A stretch of DNA of 64,000 bases from Cellulomonas alba. Its GTDB lineage: Bacteria; Actinomycetota; Actinomycetes; Actinomycetales; Cellulomonadaceae. A program made the translations under genes and the position numbers. Positions 43,537-52,859 of the stretch are shown here, one piece after another (within the stretch, counting starts at the first letter, position 1; each line of letters opens with the position of its first letter). The DNA lies in the NCBI RefSeq assembly GCF_030362835.1, contig NZ_JAUCGQ010000001.1:2583461-2647460 (forward strand), read 5' to 3'. The notes under the pieces were generated by a model. The model was not told where the DNA came from. It saw only the letters and a program-made list of their open reading frames with translations, and ran no database searches.

Positions 43537-44919
43537 TCAGCCTGCCGCCACTCCGCCTCCCGGCGTGCTCTCGCCCGTGCGATCACCTCCGGCTCGCTCC
43601 GGGTCGAGCGCCCGCGCGTCGCGTGCCGCGACGCCGTCGAACGCCACCAGCTGGTCCTCCGCCGACGCCACGAGCTCCGGGGCGCTGACCGCCGAGAGCC
43701 GCGGGTTGGCGGCCGGCGGCGTCTCCAGTCGCTCGTCCACCACGTGCAGGTCGGCGAACCGCCGGGCGCTCACGAGGACCCGGGTCTCCAGCGACGAGAC
43801 CGTCGCGTTGTACGCGCCGGCCGCTCCGTCGAGCGCGCGACCCAGCCGGGTGAGGTGGCCGCCGAGCGTCGCGAGCCGCCCGTGGAGCTCCTTGCCGAGG
43901 TCCAGCACCGCCTGCGCGTTGCCCGCCAGCGCGTCCTGCCGCCACGCGTAGGCGACGGTGCGCAGCAGGGCGAGGAGCGTGGTCGGCGTCGCGACGATGA
44001 CGTTCCGCTCGGCGGCGTACTCGAGGAGCGCGCCGTCCTGCTCGAGCGCCGCACTGAGGAACGACTCCGCCGGCACGAACATGACGACGAACTCGGGCGC
44101 GGGCGTGAACTGCTCCCAGTACCGCTTCGCGGCGAGCGCGTCGACGTGCGTGCGCACGTGGCGCGCGTGTGCCGAGAGCCGGTCGGCGCGGACGTGCTCG
44201 TCGGACGCTTGCGCCGCCTCGAGGAAGCCCAGGAACGCGACCTTGGCGTCGACGACCACGTGCTTGCCGCCGGCCAGCCGCACGACCAGGTCCGGGCGCT
44301 GCAGGCCGTCGTCGGTGCGCACCTGGTCCTGCTCGACGAAGTCGACGTGCGCGAGCATGCCGGCGGCCTCGACGACGCGACGCAGCTGGATCTCGCCCCA
44401 CCGGCCGCGCACCTGGGACGCGCGCAGCGCCGTGACGAGCTGCGCCGTCTCGGAGCGCACCTGCTCGGACGCGACGCGCATCGCGCCCACCTGCTCGCGC
44501 AGCGCGACCTGCGCCTCGTTCCGCTCGCGCTCGGCCGTCGCGAGCTGGGCCCGTACGTCCGCGAGCGTCCGGCCGAGCGGCTCGACCAGCTCCCGCACCG
44601 CCTGCTCGCGCTGCGCGAGCTCGCCCACCTGGGCCTGGCGGTCGGCGGCGAACCGCTGAGACGCGAGTGCGAGGAACTGGTCGGTGCTCGCCGCCAGCGC
44701 GTCCGCGGCCAGCGTGCGGAACCGGTCGCCGAGCCCGTCGCCGGCAGCCGCCCTGGCGCGCTCCGCCTCGAGCAGCGCGCCCGCGCGGGCGGCCGCGAGC
44801 TCGGCGCGCCGGACGCGCTCGTCGGCGCGCCGCGCGGCCCACGCGAAGCCCGTGGCGACGCCCGCCACGAGCCCGAGCAGCCCCGTCACCACCGCGGCCA
44901 GCACCTGTCCTGCGTCCAT
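43537..44919 (-). CDS. rmuC: RmuC-family DNA recombination protein
   Basis: This 460-residue protein has an N-terminal TM ('VLAAVVTGLLGLVAGVATGFAWAA', about 5-28), a long coiled coil (about 35-150), and the RmuC core: 'RGRWGEIQLRRVVEAAGM', 'RPDLVVRLAGGKHVVVDAKVAF' with the nuclease-like acidic and lysine residues, and 'PEFVVMFVPAESF'. RmuC limits recombination at inverted repeats; the fold is that of a restriction-like nuclease. The last about 60 residues are disordered. The ATG has GACAGT six bases upstream, a leaderless pattern. Confidence 0.9.
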   Translation of the reverse strand: MDAGQVLAAVVTGLLGLVAGVATGFAWAARRADERVRRAELAAARAGALLEAERARAAAGDGLGDRFRTLAADALAASTDQFLALASQRFAADRQAQVGELAQREQAVRELVEPLGRTLADVRAQLATAERERNEAQVALREQVGAMRVASEQVRSETAQLVTALRASQVRGRWGEIQLRRVVEAAGMLAHVDFVEQDQVRTDDGLQRPDLVVRLAGGKHVVVDAKVAFLGFLEAAQASDEHVRADRLSAHARHVRTHVDALAAKRYWEQFTPAPEFVVMFVPAESFLSAALEQDGALLEYAAERNVIVATPTTLLALLRTVAYAWRQDALAGNAQAVLDLGKELHGRLATLGGHLTRLGRALDGAAGAYNATVSSLETRVLVSARRFADLHVVDERLETPPAANPRLSAVSAPELVASAEDQLVAFDGVAARDARALDPERAGGDRTGESTPGGGVAAG

Positions 44920-45009
44920 GCCCGCACTGTCGCAGAACGCACTGACACGGCCGTGACCTGGACGGAACGCGCCCGACGCGGGCGGTGCCGTGATGTCGGA
45001 CGACACTCC

Positions 45010-45015
45010 TATGCT
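45010..45015 (+). promoter_or_regulatory. -10 box of a leaderless ABC transcript
   Basis: TATGCT ends 6 bases before the ATG at 45022 with no ribosome site. Confidence 0.55.
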
Positions 45016-45021
45016 GGCGCG

Positions 45022-45948
45022 ATGCTCCCCGAGGACCCCTCCGCGCGGCAGCCGACGGAAGGGCCCGTCGGCGCTCCCGCCGAGGCCCCGGTCGACCCGC
45101 GCGACGTCGCGCCCGGCCGCCAGCACGACGACGCCGGCGACCAGCACGGCGACCGCCCCGGAGCGCCGCCCTCCGCGCCGTCGGTGCCCGCGCTCGCGCT
45201 GCGCGGCCTGTGGCGCCGGTTCGACACGAAGATCGCGGTCGCAGGCGTCGACCTCACCGTGCCGGCCGGCTCGTTCTACGGGCTCGTCGGACCCAACGGA
45301 GCAGGCAAGACGACGACTCTGTCGATGGCAACCGGCCTGCTGCGCCCCGACGCGGGACAGGTGCTCGTGCACGGCGTCGACCTCTGGGCGCAGCCGCTCG
45401 TCGCCAAGGCGATGCTGGGCGTGCTGCCCGACGGGCCGAAGCTGTTCGATCGGCTGACCGGCGAGCAGCTCATCGTCTACGCGGGCCTCCTGCACGGCCT
45501 CGACCGCGACACCGTGGTCGCGCGCGCGCACGACCTGCTCGCGGCGCTCGACCTCGTCGCCGACGCGCGCACCCTCGTCGTCGACTACTCGGCGGGCATG
45601 ACGAAGAAGATCGCGCTCGCGTGCGCGCTGGTCCACGCGCCGCGGCTGCTCGTGCTCGACGAGCCGTTCGAGGCGGTCGACCCGGTGTCCGCAGCGAACA
45701 TCCGCGCGCTGCTCGCGGACTACGTCCGCTCCGGAGGCACCGTCATCGTGTCGTCGCACGTCATGGACCTGGTGCAGCGCATGTGCGACCACGTCGCGAT
45801 CGTCGCTGCCGGCCACGTCCTCGCGGCGGGCACGCTCGACGAGGTCCGCGGCGGCCGCGACCTCGAGGACGTGTTCGTCGACCTGGTCGGCGGGCGGGCG
45901 ACGGGGGAGGGGCTCGCGTGGTTGCGCACGTCGTCCGCCTCAAGCTGA
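45022..45948 (+). CDS. ABC exporter ATP-binding protein
   Basis: This 308-residue protein begins with about 55 disordered residues rich in Pro, Ala and Asp, then an ATPase domain: Walker A GPNGAGKTT near 92-100, signature 'YSAGMTKKIALA', Walker B 'LLVLDEPFEAVDP', and the H-loop in 'IVSSHVMD'. The divergent signature AGMTK (instead of SGGQ) occurs in some CcmA/NatA-like ATPases of Gram-positives. It energises the membrane protein encoded next, which it overlaps by 31 bases. Substrate unknown. Confidence 0.87.
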   Translation: MLPEDPSARQPTEGPVGAPAEAPVDPRDVAPGRQHDDAGDQHGDRPGAPPSAPSVPALALRGLWRRFDTKIAVAGVDLTVPAGSFYGLVGPNGAGKTTTLSMATGLLRPDAGQVLVHGVDLWAQPLVAKAMLGVLPDGPKLFDRLTGEQLIVYAGLLHGLDRDTVVARAHDLLAALDLVADARTLVVDYSAGMTKKIALACALVHAPRLLVLDEPFEAVDPVSAANIRALLADYVRSGGTVIVSSHVMDLVQRMCDHVAIVAAGHVLAAGTLDEVRGGRDLEDVFVDLVGGRATGEGLAWLRTSSASS

Positions 45949-47477
45949 CCATCCTCGCCAACAGCCTCCGGCGCAGCCCGTGGCAGGTCGTCGGGCTGCT
46001 CGTCGCGACGCTGTACGGCCTCGGCATCGCGTGGGCCGTGGTGGGCGCGGCGATCGGCGTGAGCACCCAGGACCTCGAGATCCGCGCGCAGGTCGCGACG
46101 ATCCTCGGCGCGGCGCTCGTCCTCGGCTGGTGGTTCGTGCCGCTGGTCGCGTTCGGCGCGGACGCGACGCTCGACCCGGTGCGGTTCGCGACGTCGACGA
46201 TCGGGCGCCGCGACCTGCTCGTGGGTCTGACGCTCGCGGCGCTGGTCGGGGTTCCTGGCGTGCTGTCCGCGCTCGCGGCGCTGTCGCTCGGCGCGACGTG
46301 GTGGAAGGACCCCGTCGCGCTCGCCGCCGGGCTCGTGGGCAGCGTGCTCGGGCTCGCGGTGGCGGTGGTGGGCGGACGGGCGCTGGTCACGGCGGCGTCG
46401 CGCGCGCTGGCGGGCCGCCGCGGCCGCGAGCTGATCGCGGTGCTGATCGTGGTCGTGTCGCTCGGGGTCGTGTTCGGAGCGAGCCGCGCGTCGTCGATCG
46501 CGGTGCACGTCGACCGGCACACCTTCGAGGGACTGGCTCGCGTCGTGGGCTGGACTCCGTTCGGGGCGCCGTGGGCCGTCGCGGCGGACGTCGCGCGGCA
46601 CGACTGGCTGACGGCGCTCGCGCACCTCGCCATCGCGGTGGCGACGGTCGTCGTCTCCGTCGCCGTGTGGAGCGCGGCGATCTCGCGGACGGTCGAGGCA
46701 CCCCGCCACGAGAGCGCCGGACGGTCGCGTGGCCTGGGCTGGTTCGGCCGCGTGCCCGCATCGCAGCTCGGCGCCGTGGTGGCGCGGTGCCTGACCTACT
46801 GGGCGCGCGACCCGCGCTACGCGCTCGCGCTGGTCATCGTCCCCGTCCTGCCGCTGCTCCTGTGGTTCATCGGGCGCGGTGGAGCGCTCGCACTGGTATC
46901 CGGCCCCGCCGCGGCGCTGCTCACCGGCTGGGGCATCTCCGCGGAGGTCGCGTACGACGGGACCGCGCACTGGACGCACCTCGCGGCACCGCTGCGCGGG
47001 CTGACCGACCGGCTCGGCCGCGTGATCGCCGCCGCGTGCGTCGCGGTGCCGCTCCTGGCCTTCGTGACCGTCGCGGGTGCGCTGCTCGCGGGGCGCCCGG
47101 AGGACATCGCGGCGGTGGGCGCGGCGACGCTCGGGCTGCTGCTCGTCGCCTACGGCGGCGCCAGCATCGCGTCCGCGCTCGTGGTCTACCCCGTGCAGCA
47201 GCCGGGCGAGAACCCGTTCCAGAGCCGGCAGGGCGCCTCGCTCGCGGCGATCACCTCGCAGTTCCTCGGCTGGTCCGCGGTCGTCGTGGTCTCGCTGCCG
47301 ACGCTCGTGCTCGCCTGGCTGACCGTGCAGCATCGATCGGGGTGGCTGCTGGCGGCGCTGGTGGTCGTCGCGCTCGGCATCGGCGGGGCGGCGCTCGCGT
47401 TCGGCGTCCGCCTCGGCGGGCGCGTGCTCGACGCTCGCGGGCCCGCGCTGTTCGTCAAGCTGCTGTCGTACGAGTAG
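45918..47477 (+). CDS. ABC exporter membrane protein (519 aa)
   Basis: From the GTG at 45918, with GGGGAGG seven bases upstream, the protein has 519 residues and about 12 hydrophobic segments arranged in two similar halves. It starts with the first TM near residue 20 ('WQVVGLLVATLYGLGIAWAVVGAAI'). The short soluble part in the middle ('SRTVEAPRHESAGRSRGLGWFGRVP') joins the halves. It is a putative ABC-2-like permease and forms a pair with the overlapping ATPase gene upstream. The family is common in actinobacteria, but I know of no substrate. Confidence 0.8.
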   Translation: MVAHVVRLKLTILANSLRRSPWQVVGLLVATLYGLGIAWAVVGAAIGVSTQDLEIRAQVATILGAALVLGWWFVPLVAFGADATLDPVRFATSTIGRRDLLVGLTLAALVGVPGVLSALAALSLGATWWKDPVALAAGLVGSVLGLAVAVVGGRALVTAASRALAGRRGRELIAVLIVVVSLGVVFGASRASSIAVHVDRHTFEGLARVVGWTPFGAPWAVAADVARHDWLTALAHLAIAVATVVVSVAVWSAAISRTVEAPRHESAGRSRGLGWFGRVPASQLGAVVARCLTYWARDPRYALALVIVPVLPLLLWFIGRGGALALVSGPAAALLTGWGISAEVAYDGTAHWTHLAAPLRGLTDRLGRVIAAACVAVPLLAFVTVAGALLAGRPEDIAAVGAATLGLLLVAYGGASIASALVVYPVQQPGENPFQSRQGASLAAITSQFLGWSAVVVVSLPTLVLAWLTVQHRSGWLLAALVVVALGIGGAALAFGVRLGGRVLDARGPALFVKLLSYE

Positions 47478-47518
47478 TCGCCCGGAGCCTCGGCCGCGGG
47501 CGGGTCCGAGGCCGCCCG

Positions 47519-47524
47519 TAGACT
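47519..47524 (+). promoter_or_regulatory. -10 box of leaderless ychF
   Basis: TAGACT ends 8 bases before the GTG at 47533. It is the same hexamer as before ispH. This argues for the GTG as start and against the TTG overlapping the hexamer. Confidence 0.55.
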
Positions 47525-47532
47525 TGCCGCCC

Positions 47533-48609
47533 GTGGCTCTCACCATCGGCATCGTCGGCCTGCCCAACGTCGGCAAGTCCACCCTCTTCAACGCACTGAC
47601 CCGCGCCCAGGTGCTCGCGGCGAACTACCCGTTCGCGACGATCGAGCCCAACGTCGGCGTCGTGCCGCTCCCCGACCCGCGGCTGCAGGTGCTCGCGGAC
47701 CTGTTCCACAGCGAGCGGATCCTCCCGGCGACGGTCTCGTTCGTCGACATCGCGGGCATCGTCAAGGGCGCGAGCGAGGGTGAGGGCCTCGGCAACAAGT
47801 TCCTCGCGAACATCCGCGAGGCCGACGCGATCTGCCAGGTCACGCGCATCTTCGCCGACCCCGACGTCGTGCACGTCTCGGGCAAGGTCGACCCGATCGG
47901 CGACATCGAGATCATCTCGACCGAGCTGATCCTCGCCGACCTCCAGACCCTCGAGAACGCGATCCCGCGCCTCGAGAAGGAGGTCAAGGGCAAGAAGACG
48001 GCACCCGAGGTGCTCGACGCGGCGCAGCGCGCCAAGGCCGTGCTCGAGACCGGCCGCACGCTGTTCGCCGCCGGGCTCGCCGACGACGAGCACGTCCGCG
48101 CACTCCAGCTGATGACGAGCAAGCCCTTCATCTACGTCTTCAACACCGACGACGCAGGCCTGGCGGACACCACGATGCAGGAGCAGCTCCGCGCGATCGT
48201 GGCCCCGGCGGACGCGATCTTCCTCGACGCGAAGTTCGAGTCGGAGCTCGTCGAGCTCGAGCCCGACGAGGCCCGCGAGATGCTCGAGGCCAACGGCCAG
48301 ACGGAGGCCGGCCTCGACCAGCTCGCGCGGGTCGGCTTCCACACGCTCGGCCTGCAGACGTACCTGACGGCCGGCCCGAAGGAGGCCCGCGCCTGGACGA
48401 TCCACCGCGGCTGGACCGCCCCGCAGGCGGCCGGCGTCATCCACACGGACTTCCAGAAGGGCTTCATCAAGGCCGAGGTCATCTCGTTCGCCGACCTCGT
48501 CGACGCCGGCTCCGTCGCCGCGGCCCGCGCCGCCGGCAAGGCCCGCATCGAGGGCAAGGACTACGTGATGGCCGACGGCGACGTCGTGGAGTTCCGCTTC
48601 AACGTGTGA
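47533..48609 (+). CDS. ychF: Redox-regulated ATPase/GTPase YchF
   Basis: This 358-residue protein has the YchF/OLA1 G domain: G1 'GLPNVGKS' (9-16), '[31 protein letters not shown]' (G2-G3), 'YVFNTDD' in place of NKxD, which makes it prefer ATP, and a C-terminal TGS domain ('[15 protein letters not shown]', '[14 protein letters not shown]', '[13 protein letters not shown]'). It binds ribosomes and takes part in stress responses. It is at the position expected by comparison with M. tuberculosis Rv1112 (from memory), downstream of ispH. Confidence 0.96.
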   Translation: MALTIGIVGLPNVGKSTLFNALTRAQVLAANYPFATIEPNVGVVPLPDPRLQVLADLFHSERILPATVSFVDIAGIVKGASEGEGLGNKFLANIREADAICQVTRIFADPDVVHVSGKVDPIGDIEIISTELILADLQTLENAIPRLEKEVKGKKTAPEVLDAAQRAKAVLETGRTLFAAGLADDEHVRALQLMTSKPFIYVFNTDDAGLADTTMQEQLRAIVAPADAIFLDAKFESELVELEPDEAREMLEANGQTEAGLDQLARVGFHTLGLQTYLTAGPKEARAWTIHRGWTAPQAAGVIHTDFQKGFIKAEVISFADLVDAGSVAAARAAGKARIEGKDYVMADGDVVEFRFNV

Positions 48610-48624
48610 CGACGGGGGTGCGCC

Positions 48625-48948
48625 GTGCCGCGAAGGCTCATGTTCGTCCAGCTGAAGACGGGTTTCGACGTCGACCGCGGACCGTCGTGGATCGGGTGGG
48701 TCGAGTTCAACAAGTCGTGGAAGACCGCGAGGTTTCACGGTCGGGAGCTCCGGCGCTCTCACTCCCCGGGCCCGGATGCCAACTTCTACGACGTCGAATC
48801 CGACGAGTGGTTCTGGCTCTCGGGTCCGAAGCGAGATCGGACCGATACGCGGTACGGCCCTCGGACGACGGTCGTCGATGACGATGCTCGCGAGGCATAC
48901 GAGGAGTTCCTGAACGGAGCACCTTTGCCGGGCCACGCGCTGGGCTGA
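48625..48948 (+). CDS. Conserved hypothetical protein, 107 aa
   Basis: The protein has 107 residues from a GTG at 48625, or 102 from an ATG at 48640 ('MFVQLKTGFDVDRGPSWIGWVEF'). It is rich in aromatic and charged residues ('NKSWKTARFHGRELRR', 'NFYDVESDEWFWLSGPKRDRTDTRYG') without TM or signal. I recall near-identical wording in actinobacterial hypothetical proteins, but no function is known. It lies 15 bases after ychF and may be co-transcribed. The conserved 'SGPKRDRTD' stretch could bind nucleotides or phosphate, but this is a guess. Confidence 0.72.
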   Translation: MPRRLMFVQLKTGFDVDRGPSWIGWVEFNKSWKTARFHGRELRRSHSPGPDANFYDVESDEWFWLSGPKRDRTDTRYGPRTTVVDDDAREAYEEFLNGAPLPGHALG

Positions 48949-48954
48949 GCCCCA

Positions 48955-49270
48955 CGTCGTCGAGTCGGAGGGGGCCGCGGTGCGTGGCCGACGATCCGAT
49001 CACCGAGCACGCCGCGTCGAGCGAAGCCTGGTCGACGAGCTCGCGAAGGTCGAAGGCGAACGCCACATAGCCCCGGTTGGCGAAGAAGGTCACGCACCTG
49101 TGGGCGCAGGACGGACCGCCGATGTCGATGGCGTTCCCGCGGCCATGTCCCGCCGGACCTCGCCAGCGCTTCGAGCGTGATCGGCCACTCGTCGCTGGTC
49201 GAGCCGACGGCTTCGGCGTCGGGGAGGGTTCCCGGGATCTTGCAGCGTGTGACGTCGGCGACCGAGCGTC
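48955..49270 (-). pseudogene. Frameshifted coding remnant
   Basis: The minus strand shows coding-like codon choice (third positions mostly G or C) in one frame from about 49270 to 49145 ('VADVTRCKIPGTLPDAEAVG'), and in another frame from about 49140 to 48955 ('GNAIDIGGPSCAHRCVTFF', then 'GYVAFAFDLRELVDQASLDA'). One indel near 49130-49145 would join them. Neither part has a good start or its own stop before running into the neighbouring gene, so this looks like a truncated and frameshifted gene. I do not recognise the family. The 376-base gap between 48949 and 49324 holds nothing else. Confidence 0.4.
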
Positions 49271-49324
49271 GGACATGCCCGCGGATCGCGCGGGCTGGGC
49301 GTAGACCTGCGCGAGGATGCCCCC

Positions 49325-49807
49325 GTGCCACGAACCAGCCGCGAGCGTCGGCGCCGCACTGCGATCACGGTCGCCCTGGCGATCGCCGTCATGATCCCGA
49401 TCGCATCGTGTGCCAAGACCGAGCCCCACGCCGACGGGTCGGCGGTCGCTACGGCGCCGACGAATCCCGCGAGCACCTCGACGGCCGAGCTCGTCGTGGA
49501 GATCCACGTCCCTCTCGCGCCCGACCCGGACGCCACGCCAGGCGCTTACCCGTTCCCGTGGATCGACACCGTCGAGGACTATCTCGCGGGCCTCGACGGC
49601 AGCGACGGAGCGGAGTACGACGACGGCGAGGAGTACGGGGACGAGTACCTCTTCTTCGTCGCCGGCGCTCCCGAGGCGGCGCTCCTGGAGCTGGCGAGGC
49701 GCGTCGCGTTGCTGCCCGACGTCCCCGTGGGGGTGTACGCGGTTGTCACCGACACCGTGGCGCCCGAGCTCGGCGTCGGCCGCCGCGTCGAGCTCGGCGA
49801 GGGCTAG
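49325..49807 (+). CDS. Putative lipoprotein, 160 aa
   Basis: The protein starts at GTG 49325, with basic N-terminal residues, a hydrophobic segment ('TAITVALAIAVMIPIA') and a lipobox-like IASC with Cys at 29. The mature part opens with a Thr/Ala-rich linker, then an acidic stretch ('GSDGAEYDDGEEYGDEYLFF') and a helix-rich end 'PEAALLELARRVALLPDVPVGVYAVV'. It should be anchored to the outer face of the membrane. No family recognised. It lies beside the frameshifted remnant in a patch of unusual genes. Confidence 0.6.
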   Translation: MPRTSRERRRRTAITVALAIAVMIPIASCAKTEPHADGSAVATAPTNPASTSTAELVVEIHVPLAPDPDATPGAYPFPWIDTVEDYLAGLDGSDGAEYDDGEEYGDEYLFFVAGAPEAALLELARRVALLPDVPVGVYAVVTDTVAPELGVGRRVELGEG

Positions 49808-49889
49808 TCGGCTCGACGTACGCGCCGCGCCGCGTGCGGCTCCTTGCGATGAGGGCGTGAAACGCGCCCCGCGAGGGAGGAGCCGAGCC

Positions 49890-50171
49890 ATGTGGATGCG
49901 ACACCATTGGCAGTTCAAGGACCACTTCAACCAGAGCCTGGGCGCGGGTGGGGCCAAGCAGGCGCTCGCGGTCTTCGGACACCGGGTTCTCGCCGAGGGC
50001 GAGGGCTGGGTGCTCGGCGAGATCGACGGGGGTCTCGTGCTGGCGCAGGCGATGCCGATCGGCGACGGCAACCAGATCCACGTCATGGTCGTCGCCGCGA
50101 CGGAGAACGAGGCGTCGCTGGTGGCGTGCGACCAGGTGGCGCAGCACATCGAGGGCGCCCAGACGCTGTGA
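49890..50171 (+). CDS. Hypothetical protein, 93 aa
   Basis: The ATG at 49890 has GGGAGGAG at an ideal distance. The 93 residues start 'MWMRHHWQFKDHFNQSLG' and contain an alternating hydrophobic pattern that looks like three or four beta strands and a helix ('WVLGEIDGGLVLAQAMPIGDGNQIHVMVVAATENE'). There is no TM or signal. I do not recognise it. The small size and position between a lipoprotein and the large secreted protein give no clear context. Confidence 0.6.
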   Translation: MWMRHHWQFKDHFNQSLGAGGAKQALAVFGHRVLAEGEGWVLGEIDGGLVLAQAMPIGDGNQIHVMVVAATENEASLVACDQVAQHIEGAQTL

Positions 50172-50373
50172 TCCCCGGTCACGTGCCGCGCCGGGGCGCG
50201 AGCGGCGGCGTCAGCAGAGGCCTCGCGTGGCGTCCGTCAGCACCCGAGATGTCCCATTCGACGACTGACGGGTATGGCGCACACGGCGCCAGGAGAGGAC
50301 CCTCGTCGCCAGGAGCCGTGATCGGACGAGCCCCGGCGAAGGTGCCGGCGCGACCGGCTCGGGGGGACCGCTC

Positions 50374-52269
50374 ATGGTCAAGCGCATCGCACTCGTCAGC
50401 ATCTCCGCCCTGGTCGCGGCATCGGCGTCGGTCGCGATCATCGCGACCCCCGCGGCGGCCGCGACGGTCACCGTGACCACCACGACGGACGTCGTCGACG
50501 GCGGCGACGGGCTCATCTCGCTGCGCGAGGCGGTGGACTCTGCGAACGCGGCCGCCGATCCGACGGTCATCGAGCTCGCCGCGTCGAGCACCTACACCTT
50601 GACGTCGTGCGGCGGCGACGAGGACGCCAACGTCACGGGGGACCTCGACTACACGGGTCTGCTGGGGCTCACGATCAACGGGCACGGCGCCACGATCGAC
50701 CAGACGTGTCCGGACGAACGCGTGCTCGACCAGCTCGACGGAACCGCGCAGGTCGCACTCGGCGCGTTGACGATCACCGGCGGCGACAGCACGGACGGTG
50801 CCGCGGTGCGGTTCAACGGCGACATCGTGCTGACGGGCGTGACCGTGTCGGGCAACGACGCCGCGACCGGGCCCGTCCTGAACAGCGGCGAGTCCCACAC
50901 GTCGAGCATCGGGCTCGTCGACTCGACGGTGGGGCCGAACACCGGGACCGGCGTCCGGGTGTCGTTCGGCAGCATCTCGGTCGACGGGTCGACCATCACG
51001 CAGAACACCGGCCGCGGGATCGGTGCGATCGACGGCGCGCTCGGCGTCGTCGACTCGACGATCAGCGACAACGGCCAGGGTGGCGTCTCGACGACCGGCC
51101 AGGGCGACGGGGAGCTCAGCTTCGTCAATTCCTCGGCCGTCGACAACGGGGGACCGGGCGTCGTCTGCTCGGCGTGCGGCGACCTGGTCGTCACGGCGTC
51201 GACGATCACCGGGAACGTCCCGTCCGGCGCGACCGTGGGCGGTGGCATCCAGTGGAGCGTCGACCAGGACTCGCCGACGGACGCGCGGACCGCCACGATC
51301 ACGGACTCGACCATCGCCGGCAACACCCGCAACGGCCCGGGCGGCGGGATGGTCGTCTCCATCATCGAGCTCACCGACGGACCGCCTCCGGCACAGATCG
51401 ACGTCGTCCGCTCGACCTTCAGCGGCAACTCGGCGACAGGCGTCGACGGGCGTGGCGGCGGCCTCTTCGCTGCCACGGGCGAGGTGCACGTCGACAACGC
51501 GACGTTCTCGGGCAACACCGCCGCGGTGACGGGTGGAGGCGTCGACACCGCCACGGGCGACGTGTTCCTGCGGCACGCGACCGTGGTGGGGAACAGCGCA
51601 CCGACCGGCGCGAACGTCGGCACGGGAGAAGACCTCGAGAGCTTCGGCTCGATCGTCGCCTCCGCGGCGGGCGGTGGCACCGACTGCGCGATCGCGGGCA
51701 CCACGATCTCGTCCGGGTTCAACGTCGGCGGCGACACCTCGTGCGCCTTCGTCGGCGGCCCCGGCGACAAGACGAACGTCGGAGACCCGCAGCTCGGGCC
51801 GCTGGCCGACAACGGCGGCCCGACCCCGACGAGGCTGCCGCTCGGCACGAGCCCCGCCGCAGGCGCTGTGCCCGCCGCCTCGTGCACCGTCTTCACGGTC
51901 GACCAGCGCGGGGTGACCCGGCCGGCCGGGACCAACTGCGAGGCGGGCTCCGTCGAGATCGCGGAACCGGTCGCCGTGGTCTGCACCCAGACGGGAACCC
52001 CCGGCAAGGACGTGCTGATCGGCGGCCCGGGTGACGACGTGCTCTGCGGCCTGGGCGGTGCCGACGTGCTCATCGGCGGGCGCGGCAACGACCACCTCAT
52101 CGGCGGGGACGGCGCGGACCTGCTGGTCGGTGGCCCGGGGAACGACCAGCTGGACGGCGGCGCGGGCAAGGACCTGCTGCTCGGCGGCCCCGGGGTGGAC
52201 CACCTCGACGGCGGGCCGGGCGTCGACCTGTGCGTGGACGCGGACGGCGCGAAGCCCCATCTCTGCTGA
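50374..52269 (+). CDS. Secreted beta-helix protein with C-terminal RTX repeats
   Basis: This 631-residue protein has a Sec signal ('ALVSISALVAASASVAIIATPAAAA', cleavage near 30). Residues about 31-60 carry 'DGLISLREAVDSANAA', the mark of choice-of-anchor/Pmp-like parallel beta-helix proteins. Residues about 100-460 show repeated 'STIxGNT' and 'xFSGNTA' turns of a right-handed beta helix. The end, 541-621, consists of nine 9-residue calcium-binding repeats of the GGxGxDxLx type, then a cysteine pair. There is no LPXTG anchor or TM. The fold fits polysaccharide binding or adhesion; the RTX tail would fold on meeting external calcium. ATG start behind a GGGGGGAC site. Confidence 0.85.
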   Translation: MVKRIALVSISALVAASASVAIIATPAAAATVTVTTTTDVVDGGDGLISLREAVDSANAAADPTVIELAASSTYTLTSCGGDEDANVTGDLDYTGLLGLTINGHGATIDQTCPDERVLDQLDGTAQVALGALTITGGDSTDGAAVRFNGDIVLTGVTVSGNDAATGPVLNSGESHTSSIGLVDSTVGPNTGTGVRVSFGSISVDGSTITQNTGRGIGAIDGALGVVDSTISDNGQGGVSTTGQGDGELSFVNSSAVDNGGPGVVCSACGDLVVTASTITGNVPSGATVGGGIQWSVDQDSPTDARTATITDSTIAGNTRNGPGGGMVVSIIELTDGPPPAQIDVVRSTFSGNSATGVDGRGGGLFAATGEVHVDNATFSGNTAAVTGGGVDTATGDVFLRHATVVGNSAPTGANVGTGEDLESFGSIVASAAGGGTDCAIAGTTISSGFNVGGDTSCAFVGGPGDKTNVGDPQLGPLADNGGPTPTRLPLGTSPAAGAVPAASCTVFTVDQRGVTRPAGTNCEAGSVEIAEPVAVVCTQTGTPGKDVLIGGPGDDVLCGLGGADVLIGGRGNDHLIGGDGADLLVGGPGNDQLDGGAGKDLLLGGPGVDHLDGGPGVDLCVDADGAKPHLC

Positions 52270-52389
52270 GCCGGAGCGCGTGCGCCGTCGCGCACACCGC
52301 TGGCGTCCGCACCGCACGCGAGCTGTCGTCCCGACCGCTGACGTGGTGGAGTTGCGACGAGTCCTGACGCCGTGGAAGAGGGAGCGCAC

Positions 52390-52854
52390 GTGTCGTACGT
52401 CGTCGATTTCGAGAACGTCTCCACCACCGGGCTGGAGTCGTCGCCCGTCGCGCAGGCGCTCGCCGGCCTGCGCGCGAACGAGGCGCGGTACTTCAGGAAC
52501 AAGTACGACCACGTGTTCACGGTCGAGCCGGCGTCGGAGCAGCCGGACCTCGTCGCGTACGTCGACCGCATCCTGCGCGCGGAGAAGGATCTCGCCATCG
52601 CCTCGACGCCGCTCGAGGTGACGCAGCTCGAGGTCGACGGCATCCGCTGGACGTACGTGTTCTACGAGTCGGGCCTGTCGGTCAACGTGCTCTACACGCT
52701 CGCCGACGCCGGCAAGCGCGCGGTCGGGTTCAAGCTCTCGGACGGCATGGAGGTCCCGGCCGAGCTCGCGGACCGGTTCAAGTTCGCGCGCCAGAAGTCG
52801 AAGCTGGCCGGGACGATCCGCGGGTCGTTCTTCGTCGTCAAGGGCGAGTACTGA
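52390..52854 (+). CDS. Conserved hypothetical protein, 154 aa
   Basis: From the GTG at 52390, with GGGAG six bases upstream, the protein has 154 residues ('MSYVVDFENVSTTGLESSPV', 'RANEARYFRNKYDHVFTVEP'). It has mixed alpha/beta character with no TM, and a basic end 'KFARQKSKLAGTIRGSFFVVKGEY'. I do not recognise a domain. The next gene (DUF1905) starts 5 bases after its stop, so the two probably form a unit. Confidence 0.68.
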   Translation: MSYVVDFENVSTTGLESSPVAQALAGLRANEARYFRNKYDHVFTVEPASEQPDLVAYVDRILRAEKDLAIASTPLEVTQLEVDGIRWTYVFYESGLSVNVLYTLADAGKRAVGFKLSDGMEVPAELADRFKFARQKSKLAGTIRGSFFVVKGEY

Positions 52855-52859
52855 CGCCC

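Noticed and set aside
45918..45948. 31-base overlap of the ABC ATPase and permease genes as a frameshift fusion
   Set aside because: The permease has its own GTG with GGGGAGG at ideal spacing, and the ATPase ends with a normal stop; a translational coupling overlap explains it.
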